Shown here: piece by piece, positions 33,931 to 42,636 of the stretch | Layout of the letters: every line of letters starts with the position of its first letter | How positions within the stretch are numbered: position 1 is the first letter of the stretch | Assembly (NCBI RefSeq): GCF_042665095.1 | Contig: NZ_JBHTBV010000004.1 | DNA: 64,000 bases | Reading direction: 5' to 3' (one strand) | Origin: Gordonibacter pamelaeae | GTDB taxonomy: Bacteria; Actinomycetota; Coriobacteriia; Coriobacteriales; Eggerthellaceae | The notes under the pieces: model-generated | Databases searched by the model: none | What the model saw: the letters and a program-made list of their open reading frames with translations, nothing else | What the model was told of the DNA's origin: nothing | Program-made: the position numbers and the translations under genes

Positions 33931-34371
33931 CTACAGCTTCATCTTTGGCAGCTCGGCGCCCTTTGGGTCCGCCTTGGCTGCCTGCACGATGCCCACGACG
34001 AGGGCGATGCCGGCGGCAACCCACAGCACGAGCCCCGTCTGGTGGCAGGACATGTCGGGGTTGGCGCACAGGCCGATGCTCGCGGGGGTGGTCAACAGCA
34101 CGGTCGCCGCGGCCACGGCGACCGTGGCGATGCCGGCGAAGCGGCGCCCCTCCTTCGTGCGGCCTGCCAGCGCCAGCAGCGCCGTGACCACGCCCGCCGC
34201 GCCCACGAGCGTCGTGGCGACGAACGTCCAGTGGCACTTCATGGGCACGGTCCCTCCGGCTGCCGTCTCCACCGGCTTCGCGCAGCCGCCCATGAGCACC
34301 GACACCGCGACGACGGCCGCCATGGCCATCACCCCCACCACCGCCAAAAGCATCCATGCCCGCCTGCCCAT
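33931..34371 (-). CDS. DUF4418-like membrane protein
   Basis: The protein has 146 residues from ATG 34371, with GAGG 7 bases upstream; an earlier ATG at 34437 is less likely. Four hydrophobic segments (about 7-28, 50-70, 82-100, 118-135) alternate with conserved cysteines: GGCAKP after the first helix, PMKCHW, GLCANPDMSC. These are the marks I associate with DUF4418 proteins. That family often lies next to FtsX/MacB-type ABC genes; here the ABC genes are 1.3 kb away with one MFS gene between and on the other strand. The function is unknown. Confidence 0.75.
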   Translation of the reverse strand: MGRRAWMLLAVVGVMAMAAVVAVSVLMGGCAKPVETAAGGTVPMKCHWTFVATTLVGAAGVVTALLALAGRTKEGRRFAGIATVAVAAATVLLTTPASIGLCANPDMSCHQTGLVLWVAAGIALVVGIVQAAKADPKGAELPKMKL

Positions 34372-34638
34372 GTCGCAGCCTCGCTTCCCTATTGTTTTCG
34401 AGCACTTATTATCATAACGCAAATAGTTGACTGACACTACGATAAACGGCGAAGTGCAGGCGGGAGGCGCCCACGCCCGTAACCTCTCCGAAACAATGAG
34501 CCGTTAGTTTGATGACGGCATGCTGAAAGTGCGTTTCCCCTGCGAAGCATGGTATCGTATACGGCGATTGAATCCGCGCGCACGCGGCGCGACGGCCCCG
34601 GTAGACGCCGGGCCGGCAAGGTGAGGAGCTAAAGCCCT

Positions 34639-36726
34639 ATGGCACGAGTTTCGGATACGTACGGCTCGATGGTGTTCAACGAGCACACGATGCAGGAGCG
34701 TCTGCCCTCGGCGACGTACAAGAGCCTGCTCAAGACCATGAAGCAAGGCGAGCCGCTGGAGATAGAGGTGGCCAACGTCGTGGCCCACGCCATGAAGGAG
34801 TGGGCCATCGAGAAGGGCGCCACGCACTTCACGCACTGGTTCCAGCCGCTCTCCGGCATCACGTCCGAGAAGCACGACAGCTTCCTCGACCCGGTGAGCG
34901 ACGGCCGCGCCATCATGAGCTTCTCCGGCAAGGAGCTCATCTCGGGCGAGTCCGATGCGTCGTCGTTCCCGTCCGGCGGCCTGCGCGCCACGTTCGAGGC
35001 CCGCGGCTACACGGCGTGGGACCCCACCTCCTACGCGTTCGTGAAGGACGAGGTGCTGTGCATCCCCACCGCCTTCTGCTCCTACACCGGCGAGGCGCTC
35101 GACAAGAAGACGCCGCTTCTGCGCTCCATGAGCGCCATCGAGGAGCAGGCGAACCGCGTGCTCGCGCTGTTCGGCTGGGAGCCGCAGCGCGTCGTGCCCA
35201 CGGTGGGCGCCGAGCAGGAGTACTTCCTCATCTCCGAGAAGGACTACGCCAAGCGGCAGGACCTCGTGATGTGCGGCCGCACGCTGTTCGGCTACGCCCC
35301 GTGCAAGGGCCAGGAGCTGGAGGAGCACTACTTCGGCGCCATCCGCCCCACGGTGAACGAGTTCATGAAGGAGCTCGACGACGAGCTGTGGGCCCTCGGC
35401 GTGCCGGCGCGCACGAAGCACAACGAGGTGGCCCCCGCGCAGCACGAGCTGGCGCCCATCTTCACGAACGCGAACCGTGGTGTGGACGAGAACCTGCTCA
35501 CCATGGAGAAGATGCGCCTTCTGGCGTCGCACTACGGCCTGGTGTGCCTGCTGCACGAGAAGCCGTTCGAGGGCATCAACGGCTCCGGCAAGCACAACAA
35601 CTGGTCGCTGTCGGCCAGCAAGAACCTGTTCGACCCGGGCGAGAGCCCCATGGACAACCTGCGCTTCCTCGTGTTCCTCACCGCGGTGATCCAGGCGGTG
35701 GACGACTATCAGGAGCTGCTGCGCATGTCGGTGGCCTCCGCCGGCAACGACCATCGACTCGGCGCCGACGAGGCGCCCCCGGCCATCGTGTCCATCTTCC
35801 TGGGCGACGAGCTGGACGCCATCGTGGATGCGCTCGTGGACGACCACGAGTACGAGAGCGCCGAGAAAGTGGCCATGGACCTGGGCGTGGACGTGCTGCC
35901 GAACTTCCTGAAGGACAACACCGACCGCAACCGCACCTCGCCGTTCGCGTTCACGGGCAACAAGTTCGAGTTCCGCATGCCCGGCTCGAACGTGAACCTG
36001 TCCGACGCGAACATGATCTTGAACACCGCCGTGGCGAAGAGCTTCAAGGACTTCGCCGACGCCATGGAGGGCAAGGAGGGCGACGAGTTCGAGACGGCAA
36101 CCATCGCCTACATCCGCAAGACGCTCAAGGCCCACCGGCGCATCATCTTCAACGGCAACGGCTATGCGGAAGAATGGGAGCGCGAGGCCGAGCGCCGCGG
36201 GCTGGCGAACCACCGCACCACGGCCGATGCGCTGCCGTGCTTCGTGGACCCGAAGAGCATCGCGCTGTTCGAAGGGCTCGGGGTGCTTTCCGAGGCCGAG
36301 GTCCGCAGCCGCTACGAGGTGAAGCTGGAGAAGTACAACAAGCTGCTGAACATCGAGGCCCGTACCATGAAGCGCATGGTGCGCCGCGCCTACCTCCCCG
36401 CCATCAACGACTACGCCGCCGAGGTGGCGCGCGGCATCACGGCCGTCCGCGCCGCGGCCGCCGATGCCGAGGTGGGCCAGCAGGAGGCCCTGCTGCACAA
36501 GCTGCTCGCCGGCGTGAAGGAGATCGACGCCCAGCTGCAGGCGCTCGACGCCGCGCACCACGCCGCCCTTGGGCTGCCCGACCAGCAGCAGCGCGCGAAC
36601 AAGTACGCCCACGAGATCGTGCCCATCATGGAGAAGCTGCGCGCCGCCGTGGACGAGATGGAGGTCGTCACCGACCGCGACCACTGGCCGGTGCCCACCT
36701 ACAACGACATGCTGTTCTACGTGTAG
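34639..36726 (+). CDS. glnN: Glutamine synthetase, type III
   Basis: The protein has 695 residues, with GAGGAG ahead of ATG 34639. It is a type III glutamine synthetase, much longer than types I and II: the GSIII-specific N-terminal THWFQPLSGITSEKHDSFLDP, the Glu ligands in TVGAEQEYFLI, ARTKHNEVAPAQHELAPIF, and the ammonia/glutamate site INGSGKHNNWSLS, then FAFTGNKFEFRMPGSN. It converts glutamate, ammonia and ATP to glutamine and forms a double-ring dodecamer. It stands as a single-gene unit, followed by the convergent two-component genes. No known nitrogen operator was recognised in the 200 bases upstream. Confidence 0.96.
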   Translation: MARVSDTYGSMVFNEHTMQERLPSATYKSLLKTMKQGEPLEIEVANVVAHAMKEWAIEKGATHFTHWFQPLSGITSEKHDSFLDPVSDGRAIMSFSGKELISGESDASSFPSGGLRATFEARGYTAWDPTSYAFVKDEVLCIPTAFCSYTGEALDKKTPLLRSMSAIEEQANRVLALFGWEPQRVVPTVGAEQEYFLISEKDYAKRQDLVMCGRTLFGYAPCKGQELEEHYFGAIRPTVNEFMKELDDELWALGVPARTKHNEVAPAQHELAPIFTNANRGVDENLLTMEKMRLLASHYGLVCLLHEKPFEGINGSGKHNNWSLSASKNLFDPGESPMDNLRFLVFLTAVIQAVDDYQELLRMSVASAGNDHRLGADEAPPAIVSIFLGDELDAIVDALVDDHEYESAEKVAMDLGVDVLPNFLKDNTDRNRTSPFAFTGNKFEFRMPGSNVNLSDANMILNTAVAKSFKDFADAMEGKEGDEFETATIAYIRKTLKAHRRIIFNGNGYAEEWEREAERRGLANHRTTADALPCFVDPKSIALFEGLGVLSEAEVRSRYEVKLEKYNKLLNIEARTMKRMVRRAYLPAINDYAAEVARGITAVRAAAADAEVGQQEALLHKLLAGVKEIDAQLQALDAAHHAALGLPDQQQRANKYAHEIVPIMEKLRAAVDEMEVVTDRDHWPVPTYNDMLFYV

Positions 36727-36782
36727 GGTTCCGCGGGTCGAGCTGCAAGCAGGTGCCGCGCCCATCGGACGGGCGAGCGCGA

Positions 36783-38084
36783 TCAGCTTTCCGCTGTTGG
36801 CAGCGTGAGCGTGAACGTCGTGCCGCTCGTCTCGTCGCTCTCGGCGGAAAGCGTGCCGCCATGTTCCTCGGCGATGGCGCGAGCGATGGCCAGGCCCAGG
36901 CCGTGCCCGCTATCGTCGCACGTGCGGGCCTTGTCGGCACGGTAGAAGCGGTCGAACACATGCGGCAGGTCCTCGGGCGCGATGGCGGAGCCGGTGTTGC
37001 GCACGGCGAGCTCTACCTGGCGCGCGGTGCGGCGCAGCTCGGTGTCCACGCTTCCGCCCTCGTCGGCGTACTTGCAGGCGTTGTCCAAGAGCGTGCCCGC
37101 GAGCTTGCGCAAAAGGGGCGCGTTGCCGCAGACGGCCACGCCCGGCTCCAGCTGGGAGCGCAGCTCCACCTTGCGCTCGAACGCCACGGACTCGAACTGC
37201 AGCAACTCGCCTTCCACAAGGTCGGTCAGGTCGAGGCGCTCCATGGGAGGCTTCTCCGCGCCTTCGTCCGTCTGGGCGAGCAGCAGCAGGTCGCCCACCA
37301 GGCTCTGCATCTGCTCGGCTTCGTGCTGGGTGCTCTCCACCCACTGGCTTTGGCTGGCCACGCTGCGCTCGGGACGCTCGAGGAGGATAGACGTGTTCGC
37401 CAAGATCACCGTGAGCGGCGTCTTCAGGTCATGGGACGCGTCGGCCACGAATCGGCGCTGTTGAACCCATGCGCGCTCCACCGGCCGCAGCGCCCAGCGC
37501 GAGAAGAACACGCTTATCACGAGGAACGCTGCGAGCGCCGCCACGCCAACGCCCGCAAGCGTGAGGGCGAGCGTCTGCCAGCCGTTCGCCGCGCTCATGT
37601 CGGCGAACGCAAGATAGACCGTCCCGGCTGCGGCGCGCTTTTCGTAGAACAGCCCGAGGCCGTCCAAGCTGCCGAATCCTTCAGGCGCGTCGGCTAGCTG
37701 CTCGGCGGCTTGGGCAAGCACGCCATCGGCGAGCGAGGCTGTCGTGCGCGTCTGCACGGCCTCGAGCGCGTTGCCGTTGCTCACCGAGAACACGGCTACG
37801 GGGGTTGCCGGGTCCGACCCGCCCCGCTTGCCGCCGATCTCGGGCGGGGTCGCGCCTTCGCTCGCCGTGCCAGCGGGAGCCTGCCCGCCCAAGTCGTCTC
37901 CGCCGCCGAACGGCCCGCCAGCCGTCTCGCCTGCGTGCGCAACGGCCGCGTCGAGCGCCTCCTGCACGCGGGCGACGCTTTGCTGGTGGTCGATCACGCA
38001 GATGGCAGTGAACACCACGGCCAGCACCACGGCCACGGTGGCCATGTTGAGTGCGACGAACTTGAGGCGCAGCTTCTTCAGCAT
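36783..38084 (-). CDS. Sensor histidine kinase
   Basis: The protein has 433 residues from ATG 38084, with GGAGGAGG 7 bases upstream. It has an N-terminal helix (about 9-32), a roughly 130-residue extracytoplasmic region with a low-complexity Gly/Pro part, a second helix (about 165-190), and then the kinase: the phospho-acceptor His in RRFVADASHDLKTPLTVI, the N box LLDNACKYAD, G1 region, F box and G2 in GHGLGLAIARAIAEEHGG. It has no clear HAMP domain. It is encoded with its regulator (7-base overlap). The signal is unknown; the divergent VTC operon suggests a link to phosphate or cell-envelope state. Confidence 0.92.
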   Translation of the reverse strand: MLKKLRLKFVALNMATVAVVLAVVFTAICVIDHQQSVARVQEALDAAVAHAGETAGGPFGGGDDLGGQAPAGTASEGATPPEIGGKRGGSDPATPVAVFSVSNGNALEAVQTRTTASLADGVLAQAAEQLADAPEGFGSLDGLGLFYEKRAAAGTVYLAFADMSAANGWQTLALTLAGVGVAALAAFLVISVFFSRWALRPVERAWVQQRRFVADASHDLKTPLTVILANTSILLERPERSVASQSQWVESTQHEAEQMQSLVGDLLLLAQTDEGAEKPPMERLDLTDLVEGELLQFESVAFERKVELRSQLEPGVAVCGNAPLLRKLAGTLLDNACKYADEGGSVDTELRRTARQVELAVRNTGSAIAPEDLPHVFDRFYRADKARTCDDSGHGLGLAIARAIAEEHGGTLSAESDETSGTTFTLTLPTAES

Positions 38085-38770
38085 GATGTGTCCTCCTCCG
38101 CGTTGACGGAGAAGCGGTAACCGGCGCGCCGCAGCGTCTCGATGCGTGCCGATGATCCCAAGAACTTCATCTTCTTGCGCAGAAACGACACGTATGCCTC
38201 CACGTTGTTGTCCTCCGCAGTGGATTCGACGCCCCACACCTTCTCGATGATCAGGTCTTTCGATACCACGGCCCCAGCGTTGGCTATGAGCACCTTCGCG
38301 AGGCAGAACTCCTTGTAGCTAAGGTGGATGGACTTCGCGCCGCACGAGAGGTCGTGGCTTTCCAGATTGAGTTCGAGGTCGCCGGCGGACAGCTTCTCGA
38401 ACAGCACCTCGCCCTGGCGCCGGGTGAGCGCGCGCAGATGCGCGAGTAGCTCTGCGGGGGCGAAGGGCTTGGTCATGTAGTCGTCTGCGCCGCTGTCGAG
38501 GCCCGTGATCTTGTCGGGTACCGCGTCGCGCGCGGTGAGCAGCAGCACGGGCGTGCTCACGCCCGTGCGACGCAGGTCGGCCACCACGGAAAATCCGTCT
38601 TTCTTCGGCAGCATGACGTCCAGCACGATCACGTCGTACCTTCCGACTTCGGCCCAGGCCAGACCCGTCGCGCCGTCATGCACGACATCGGTGCCATAGC
38701 CGTTTTCCTCAAGGATGTGGGCGAGCGCCCGCGCCAGCCGCACGTCGTCCTCGACGATGAGAATCTGCAT
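38078..38770 (-). CDS. OmpR/PhoB-family response regulator
   Basis: The protein has 230 residues. The receiver domain has the acidic pair in IVEDDVRLA, the phospho-acceptor Asp in DVIVLDVMLPKKDG, Thr in LLLTARD and Lys in MTKPFAPAEL. The C-terminal winged helix (about 130-225: LSYKEFCLAKVLIANAGAVVSKDLIIEKVWG, then NNVEAYVSFLRKKM) is of the OmpR/PhoB type, which binds direct repeats 11 bases apart. Such repeats occur at 38821-38837 on its own promoter and at 38880-38896 on the divergent one, so it probably activates both. Confidence 0.95.
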   Translation of the reverse strand: MQILIVEDDVRLARALAHILEENGYGTDVVHDGATGLAWAEVGRYDVIVLDVMLPKKDGFSVVADLRRTGVSTPVLLLTARDAVPDKITGLDSGADDYMTKPFAPAELLAHLRALTRRQGEVLFEKLSAGDLELNLESHDLSCGAKSIHLSYKEFCLAKVLIANAGAVVSKDLIIEKVWGVESTAEDNNVEAYVSFLRKKMKFLGSSARIETLRRAGYRFSVNAEEDTSC

Positions 38771-38805
38771 GCCCGGAACCGCCTTCCTCGCGCTGTGTTC
38801 CCTCC

Positions 38806-38837
38806 ATTGTATCGCCGTTGCTGAAACCTCCCTGAAA
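38806..38837 (-). promoter_or_regulatory. Response-regulator promoter with 11-bp direct repeat
   Basis: On the minus strand two TTTCAG units (plus-strand CTGAAA at 38821-38826 and 38832-38837) are spaced exactly 11 bases. They end 9 bases upstream of a -10 box (TACAAT; plus-strand 38806-38811), in place of a -35 hexamer. This is the arrangement of a PhoB-type activated promoter. Confidence 0.6.
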
Positions 38838-38879
38838 GAACCGGGGGATCATCTCATGCCCTGAAGGGTGCAGGCAGCC

Positions 38880-38912
38880 TTTCAGGGTTCTTTCAGCGTG
38901 GGCGGCTAGGAT
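38880..38912 (+). promoter_or_regulatory. VTC-operon promoter with 11-bp direct repeat
   Basis: TTTCAG at 38880-38885 and 38891-38896 are spaced 11 bases and end 10 bases before a -10 box TAGGAT (38907-38912). It mirrors the promoter of the response regulator on the other strand. Confidence 0.6.
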
Positions 38913-38943
38913 GATCGGCATGCTTGAAGGAAAGGAACCCTAA

Positions 38944-39873
38944 ATGACTGCATTCACCGATGTGTTCGAGCGGAAGGAAGTCAAGTACCGCCTGGACGCC
39001 CGCCAAGCCGAGACGATGCGTCGTGCGCTCGAAGGGCACATGGAGCCTGACGCGTACGGCCGCACGACCGTGCGCAGCCTCTACCTCGACACGCCCGAGC
39101 GCACCCTTATAGAACGCTCGCTCGACAAGCCGCTCTACAAAGAGAAGCTGCGCCTGCGCTGCTACGGCGCGCTGGCCGACGACGGGCTCGTGTTCGTCGA
39201 GATCAAGAAGAAGTTCGAGGGTATCGTGTACAAGCGCCGCGTGGGGTGCTCCTATGCGGCGGCGCGCGCCTACTTGGGCGGCATGCCGTACGAGGACGCA
39301 TGCGCCCGCTTCCCCCTGGCCGATCCGGTTGCGGCGGCCGAGTCGTGCGCGCCGCGCAGCCAGCAGATTGCCGCCGAGATCGACCAGCTCATCGCGCGTC
39401 ACGCACCCCTTGCGCCCTCTATGCTCATAAGGTGCGAGCGCGTCGCCTACGCCCCGGCGCCCTTGCCTCCTGCCGACGTGCCTCGGGATCTGCGCATCAC
39501 GTTCGATGAGCGCATCGCCTACCGAGACCTGTTCGCTCCGGGCTCCTCCATGACCCCGCTTTTGCGCGCGGGTGAGGCTGTCATGGAGGTCAAGGCCTCG
39601 GGTCCGTTTCCGCTGTGGCTCGTGGAGGCGCTCGATGCGAGCCGTGCGTACCCGACGTCGTTCTCCAAGTACGGCGCCGCGTACTGCGCGTGCGAGCCGA
39701 CCCAACGGCCTGTGGCGGAGGTGCTTGAGGCCAAATGCAGGGACGTGCGCGCGGCGCAAGCAGCCGTCGGCCAGCAAGCCGAGCGGCTTGCGGCGTCTCT
39801 TCATGGCAGCCGTCCGCGACGCTTCCGCGCACCGATCATGACCTCTGCGAAGAAGGGAGGTCGCTGTGCTTGA
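38944..39873 (+). CDS. VTC domain polyphosphate polymerase-like protein
   Basis: The protein has 309 residues with the VTC domain: RKEVKYRLDARQAE at the start, SLYLDTPERTLIERSL, YKEKLRLRCYG, and VFVEIKKKFEGIVYKRRV, then the conserved Arg/Glu/Lys at LIRCERVAY, DLRITFDERIAYR and MEVKASGPFPLWL. VTC domains belong to the triphosphate tunnel (CYTH-like) fold and, in yeast, make polyphosphate from ATP; the bacterial form is less studied. Its end overlaps the DUF4956 gene by 8 bases. The operon VTC-DUF4956-carbohydrate-binding lipoprotein is a known grouping in bacteria, and here it lies under likely two-component control. Confidence 0.88.
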   Translation: MTAFTDVFERKEVKYRLDARQAETMRRALEGHMEPDAYGRTTVRSLYLDTPERTLIERSLDKPLYKEKLRLRCYGALADDGLVFVEIKKKFEGIVYKRRVGCSYAAARAYLGGMPYEDACARFPLADPVAAAESCAPRSQQIAAEIDQLIARHAPLAPSMLIRCERVAYAPAPLPPADVPRDLRITFDERIAYRDLFAPGSSMTPLLRAGEAVMEVKASGPFPLWLVEALDASRAYPTSFSKYGAAYCACEPTQRPVAEVLEAKCRDVRAAQAAVGQQAERLAASLHGSRPRRFRAPIMTSAKKGGRCA

Positions 39874-40561
39874 TTCGGCTTTGACCTCAATATTCGGAAC
39901 AGCCGAATCGCTCGTGGCGGGCGTGTCGACCATCGACTTCCTGCTGTGCTGCGCCGCTTCCATCGTGCTGGGCGCGGCGGTGGCGGCCATCTACATGTTC
40001 CGCCACACGTACTCGAAGAACTTCGTGGTGACGCTCGCGCTGCTGCCGCTCATCGTGCAGATGGTCATCACGCTGGTGAACGGCAACCTGGGCGCGGGCA
40101 TCGCGGTGATGGGCGTGTTCAACCTCGTGCGCTTCCGTTCCATTCCCGGCAGCGCGAAGGACATCGGCAACGTGTTTCTGGCCATGGCCATCGGCTTGGC
40201 TACGGGTATGGGATTCATTGCGCTGGCGGTGCTGTTCACCGTCATCGTGGGCATTGTGAACGTGGTGTACGTGCTCTCGCCGTTCAGCAAGCAGAAGGCG
40301 CCCGAGAAGACGCTCAAGATCACCATCCCCGAGGACCTTGAGTACGACGGCGTGTTCGACGATGTGCTGGCGCGCTACACTGACGAGCACGAGCTCGTGG
40401 AAGTGCAGACCACCAACATGGGCAGCCTGTTCCTGCTCGAGTACGCGGTGAGGATGAAGGCGCCCGGCATCGAAAAGCGCATGATCGACGAGGTGAGGTG
40501 CTTGAACGGCAACCTCAAGGTGGTGCTGGGGAGCGCGGCGGCTAGTAAGGATGTGCTGTGA
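39866..40561 (+). CDS. DUF4956 membrane protein
   Basis: The protein has 231 residues from GTG 39866, 8 bases inside the VTC gene. Four helices (about 25-45, 52-72, 80-95, 108-138) with the conserved GVFNLVRFRSIPGSAKDIGNVFLAMAIGLATGMGF, then a soluble C-terminal domain (KITIPEDLEYDGVFDDVL). DUF4956 proteins are regularly encoded with VTC domain proteins. They may form the membrane channel or the partner for polyphosphate transfer, but this is not shown. Confidence 0.9.
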   Translation: MLDSALTSIFGTAESLVAGVSTIDFLLCCAASIVLGAAVAAIYMFRHTYSKNFVVTLALLPLIVQMVITLVNGNLGAGIAVMGVFNLVRFRSIPGSAKDIGNVFLAMAIGLATGMGFIALAVLFTVIVGIVNVVYVLSPFSKQKAPEKTLKITIPEDLEYDGVFDDVLARYTDEHELVEVQTTNMGSLFLLEYAVRMKAPGIEKRMIDEVRCLNGNLKVVLGSAAASKDVL

Positions 40562-42636
40562 TGAAGAAGATCCTATCGAAACTCTCACGTGGGCGGCGCG
40601 GGGCAACGCCCAGTCGCTCGGACAGTCCTCGCTGCGCTGCGGAACTCGCTTGGTGGGCGTCGCCCCGCGCCGCGGGTCGTAGCATCTCTGTTGTCGCGTT
40701 ATGCTCCTTACTCGCCGGGACGCTTGGGGGGTGTTCGGGTCCGACGATTTCCGAAACTGATGGGTCTGACGTTGCTGCTTCCTCTTCCACTTCCACTTCG
40801 ACCGAGGCGGCTTCTTTTGAGGAGGTGGCGGCTGCGTTCGATGTGGCGGCGCTCGACTTGGAGTATTCCAACCGGGACAAGGATGCTTCCTATGACGACG
40901 CTTCGGCCACGCATATCGTGCTGAGCGGGGCGACGGCTACGGTCGATGGGGACGGGGCTTCGGTCGAGGGGTCGACGGTGACCATCTCGGCGGAGGGCAC
41001 CTACGTGGTGTCGGGCTCGCTTGATGACGGACGGTTGGTGGTGGAGGTTGCCGATACTGACAAGGTTCAGGTGGTGCTCAACGGCGCGAGCATCCACAAC
41101 GAGGACGGGCCGGCGTTCTATGTGAGGCAGGCGGACAAGTGCTTCGTCACGTTGGCGGACGGCACGACGAACACGCTCACGGACGGGACGGACTACGTGC
41201 TGGAAGACGGCTCCGACGAGCCCTACGCCACCCTGTTCAGCCGGGCCGACCTCACGCTGAACGGTTCGGGCACCTTGACGGTGACGAGCTCCTACCGTCA
41301 TGCGGTGTGCTCGAAGGACGACCTCGTCATCACGGGCGGCACCTATGTGGTGGATGCGGTGGAGGACGCCCTGCGCGGGCGCGACTGCGTGAAGATCGCG
41401 GACGGTGACTTCACGCTGACCGCCGGCGGCGACGGCATCAAGTCGAACAAGGATACCAAGGCGACCAAGGGCTTCGTGTCCATCGACGGGGGCACGTTCA
41501 CTATCCAGGCTGGCGACGACGGCATTCAGGCGCAGACGTACCTGCGCATCGCGGGCGGCCAGCTGGACGTCACGGCCGCCGATGACGCGCTGCACTCCGA
41601 CCTCGAGGGCATCGTGGCGGGCGGAGCGCTCACGATAGAGGCGGGCGACGACGCGTTCCATGCCGAGACGAAGCTCGTCATCGATGGTGGCACCGTCGAT
41701 GTGACCAGCTGCTACGAGGGTTACGAGGCCGAGAAGATCTACGTGAACGGCGGCGAGACGCATATCGTGGCCAGCGACGACGCGGTGAACGCGGCGGCTG
41801 CCGACCTCTCCGGTGATGAGGCCGACGCGACGGCAACTACGACCGATGCCAGAGCGGCCGAGAGCTTCGACCCCGCCGCAACGGGCGAGATGCCCGACGG
41901 AGCCGAGCCCCCCGCCATGGACGCCGGCGCGATGCCACAGGACGGCGCTATGCCCGGCGGCATGGGCGGTGCCATGGGCGAGCGCGAGCAGAACGGCGGC
42001 ATGCCCGACAACGCCTTCGCCGAGGGCGGCGCGCCCACCATGGGCGACGAGAACTGCCTTATCCAGGTCAACGGCGGCTACACCGTGCTCGACGCGGCAG
42101 GCGACGCGGTGGACAGCAACGGCTCGGTCGAGGTCACCGGCGGCGTGCTGCTGGTCAACGGTCCCATGAGCGGCGGCGACGGCGCGTTCGACTACGACCT
42201 CACGGCCACGGTGACGGGCGGCACGGCGCTCATGGTGGGCTCCACCGGCATGGCCCAGAACTTCACGAGCGGCGAGCAGCCCTTCGCCTTCATCACGGCC
42301 AGCGGCAACGCGGGCGACAGCGTCGCGGTCGCCAACGCCGACGGCACGGTGGTGGCGTCGCTCATGGCGGCGAAGCAGTTCGGCATGGTGCTGGTCTCGA
42401 GCCCCGCATTCGAGGAGGGCGGCAGCTACTCGCTGGTCATCGGCGGCCAGGTGAGCGGCGCGAACGCCGACGGCTACGCAGATGTCGGCACCGTGAGCGG
42501 CGGCACGACCGCCGAAATCACCGCCTCCACCACGGCTTCCGGCGGCATGGGAGGCCTCGGCATGGGAGGCGGCGGCATGCCCGCCGGCCAAGGCGGCGAC
42601 ATCCAGCGCGGCATGCGCGGCGGCGCCCTGCAGTAA
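40561..42636 (+). CDS. Lipoprotein with Cthe_2159-like beta-helix carbohydrate-binding domain
   Basis: The protein has 691 residues; ATG 40561 overlaps the previous stop (ATGA). A lipobox (LAGTLGGC) marks a lipoprotein, but the N-region is 30 residues longer than normal because of an inverted-repeat insert (see 40591-40680). After a Ser/Thr-rich linker the Cthe_2159-type domain (about 95-430) has repeated beta-helix turns of the type GGTFTIQAGDDGIQAQ, ADDALHSD and GDDAFHAE. A low-complexity Met/Gly/Pro-rich stretch follows (about 440-500), then a second beta-rich part and a Gly-rich end. The Clostridium thermocellum prototype binds pectin-like polysaccharide. It may tie the VTC operon to the cell surface. 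Confidence 0.85.
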   Translation: MKKILSKLSRGRRGATPSRSDSPRCAAELAWWASPRAAGRSISVVALCSLLAGTLGGCSGPTISETDGSDVAASSSTSTSTEAASFEEVAAAFDVAALDLEYSNRDKDASYDDASATHIVLSGATATVDGDGASVEGSTVTISAEGTYVVSGSLDDGRLVVEVADTDKVQVVLNGASIHNEDGPAFYVRQADKCFVTLADGTTNTLTDGTDYVLEDGSDEPYATLFSRADLTLNGSGTLTVTSSYRHAVCSKDDLVITGGTYVVDAVEDALRGRDCVKIADGDFTLTAGGDGIKSNKDTKATKGFVSIDGGTFTIQAGDDGIQAQTYLRIAGGQLDVTAADDALHSDLEGIVAGGALTIEAGDDAFHAETKLVIDGGTVDVTSCYEGYEAEKIYVNGGETHIVASDDAVNAAAADLSGDEADATATTTDARAAESFDPAATGEMPDGAEPPAMDAGAMPQDGAMPGGMGGAMGEREQNGGMPDNAFAEGGAPTMGDENCLIQVNGGYTVLDAAGDAVDSNGSVEVTGGVLLVNGPMSGGDGAFDYDLTATVTGGTALMVGSTGMAQNFTSGEQPFAFITASGNAGDSVAVANADGTVVASLMAAKQFGMVLVSSPAFEEGGSYSLVIGGQVSGANADGYADVGTVSGGTTAEITASTTASGGMGGLGMGGGGMPAGQGGDIQRGMRGGALQ
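40591..40680 (+). repeat. 90-bp inverted-repeat element inserted in the signal peptide
   Basis: Arms of 20 bases at 40593-40612 and 40654-40673 match 19 of 20 in inverted orientation (GGCGCGGGGCAACGCCCA against the inverse of TGGGCGTCGCCCCGCGCC plus GC). They enclose about 41 bases. The stretch 40591-40680 is exactly 30 codons, flanked by CGT on both sides. It encodes the charged text GRRGATPSRSDSPRC and on, between LSKLS and RSISVVALCSLLAG, so it splits an otherwise normal lipoprotein signal without changing the frame. It looks like a small mobile palindromic element. Confidence 0.65.
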
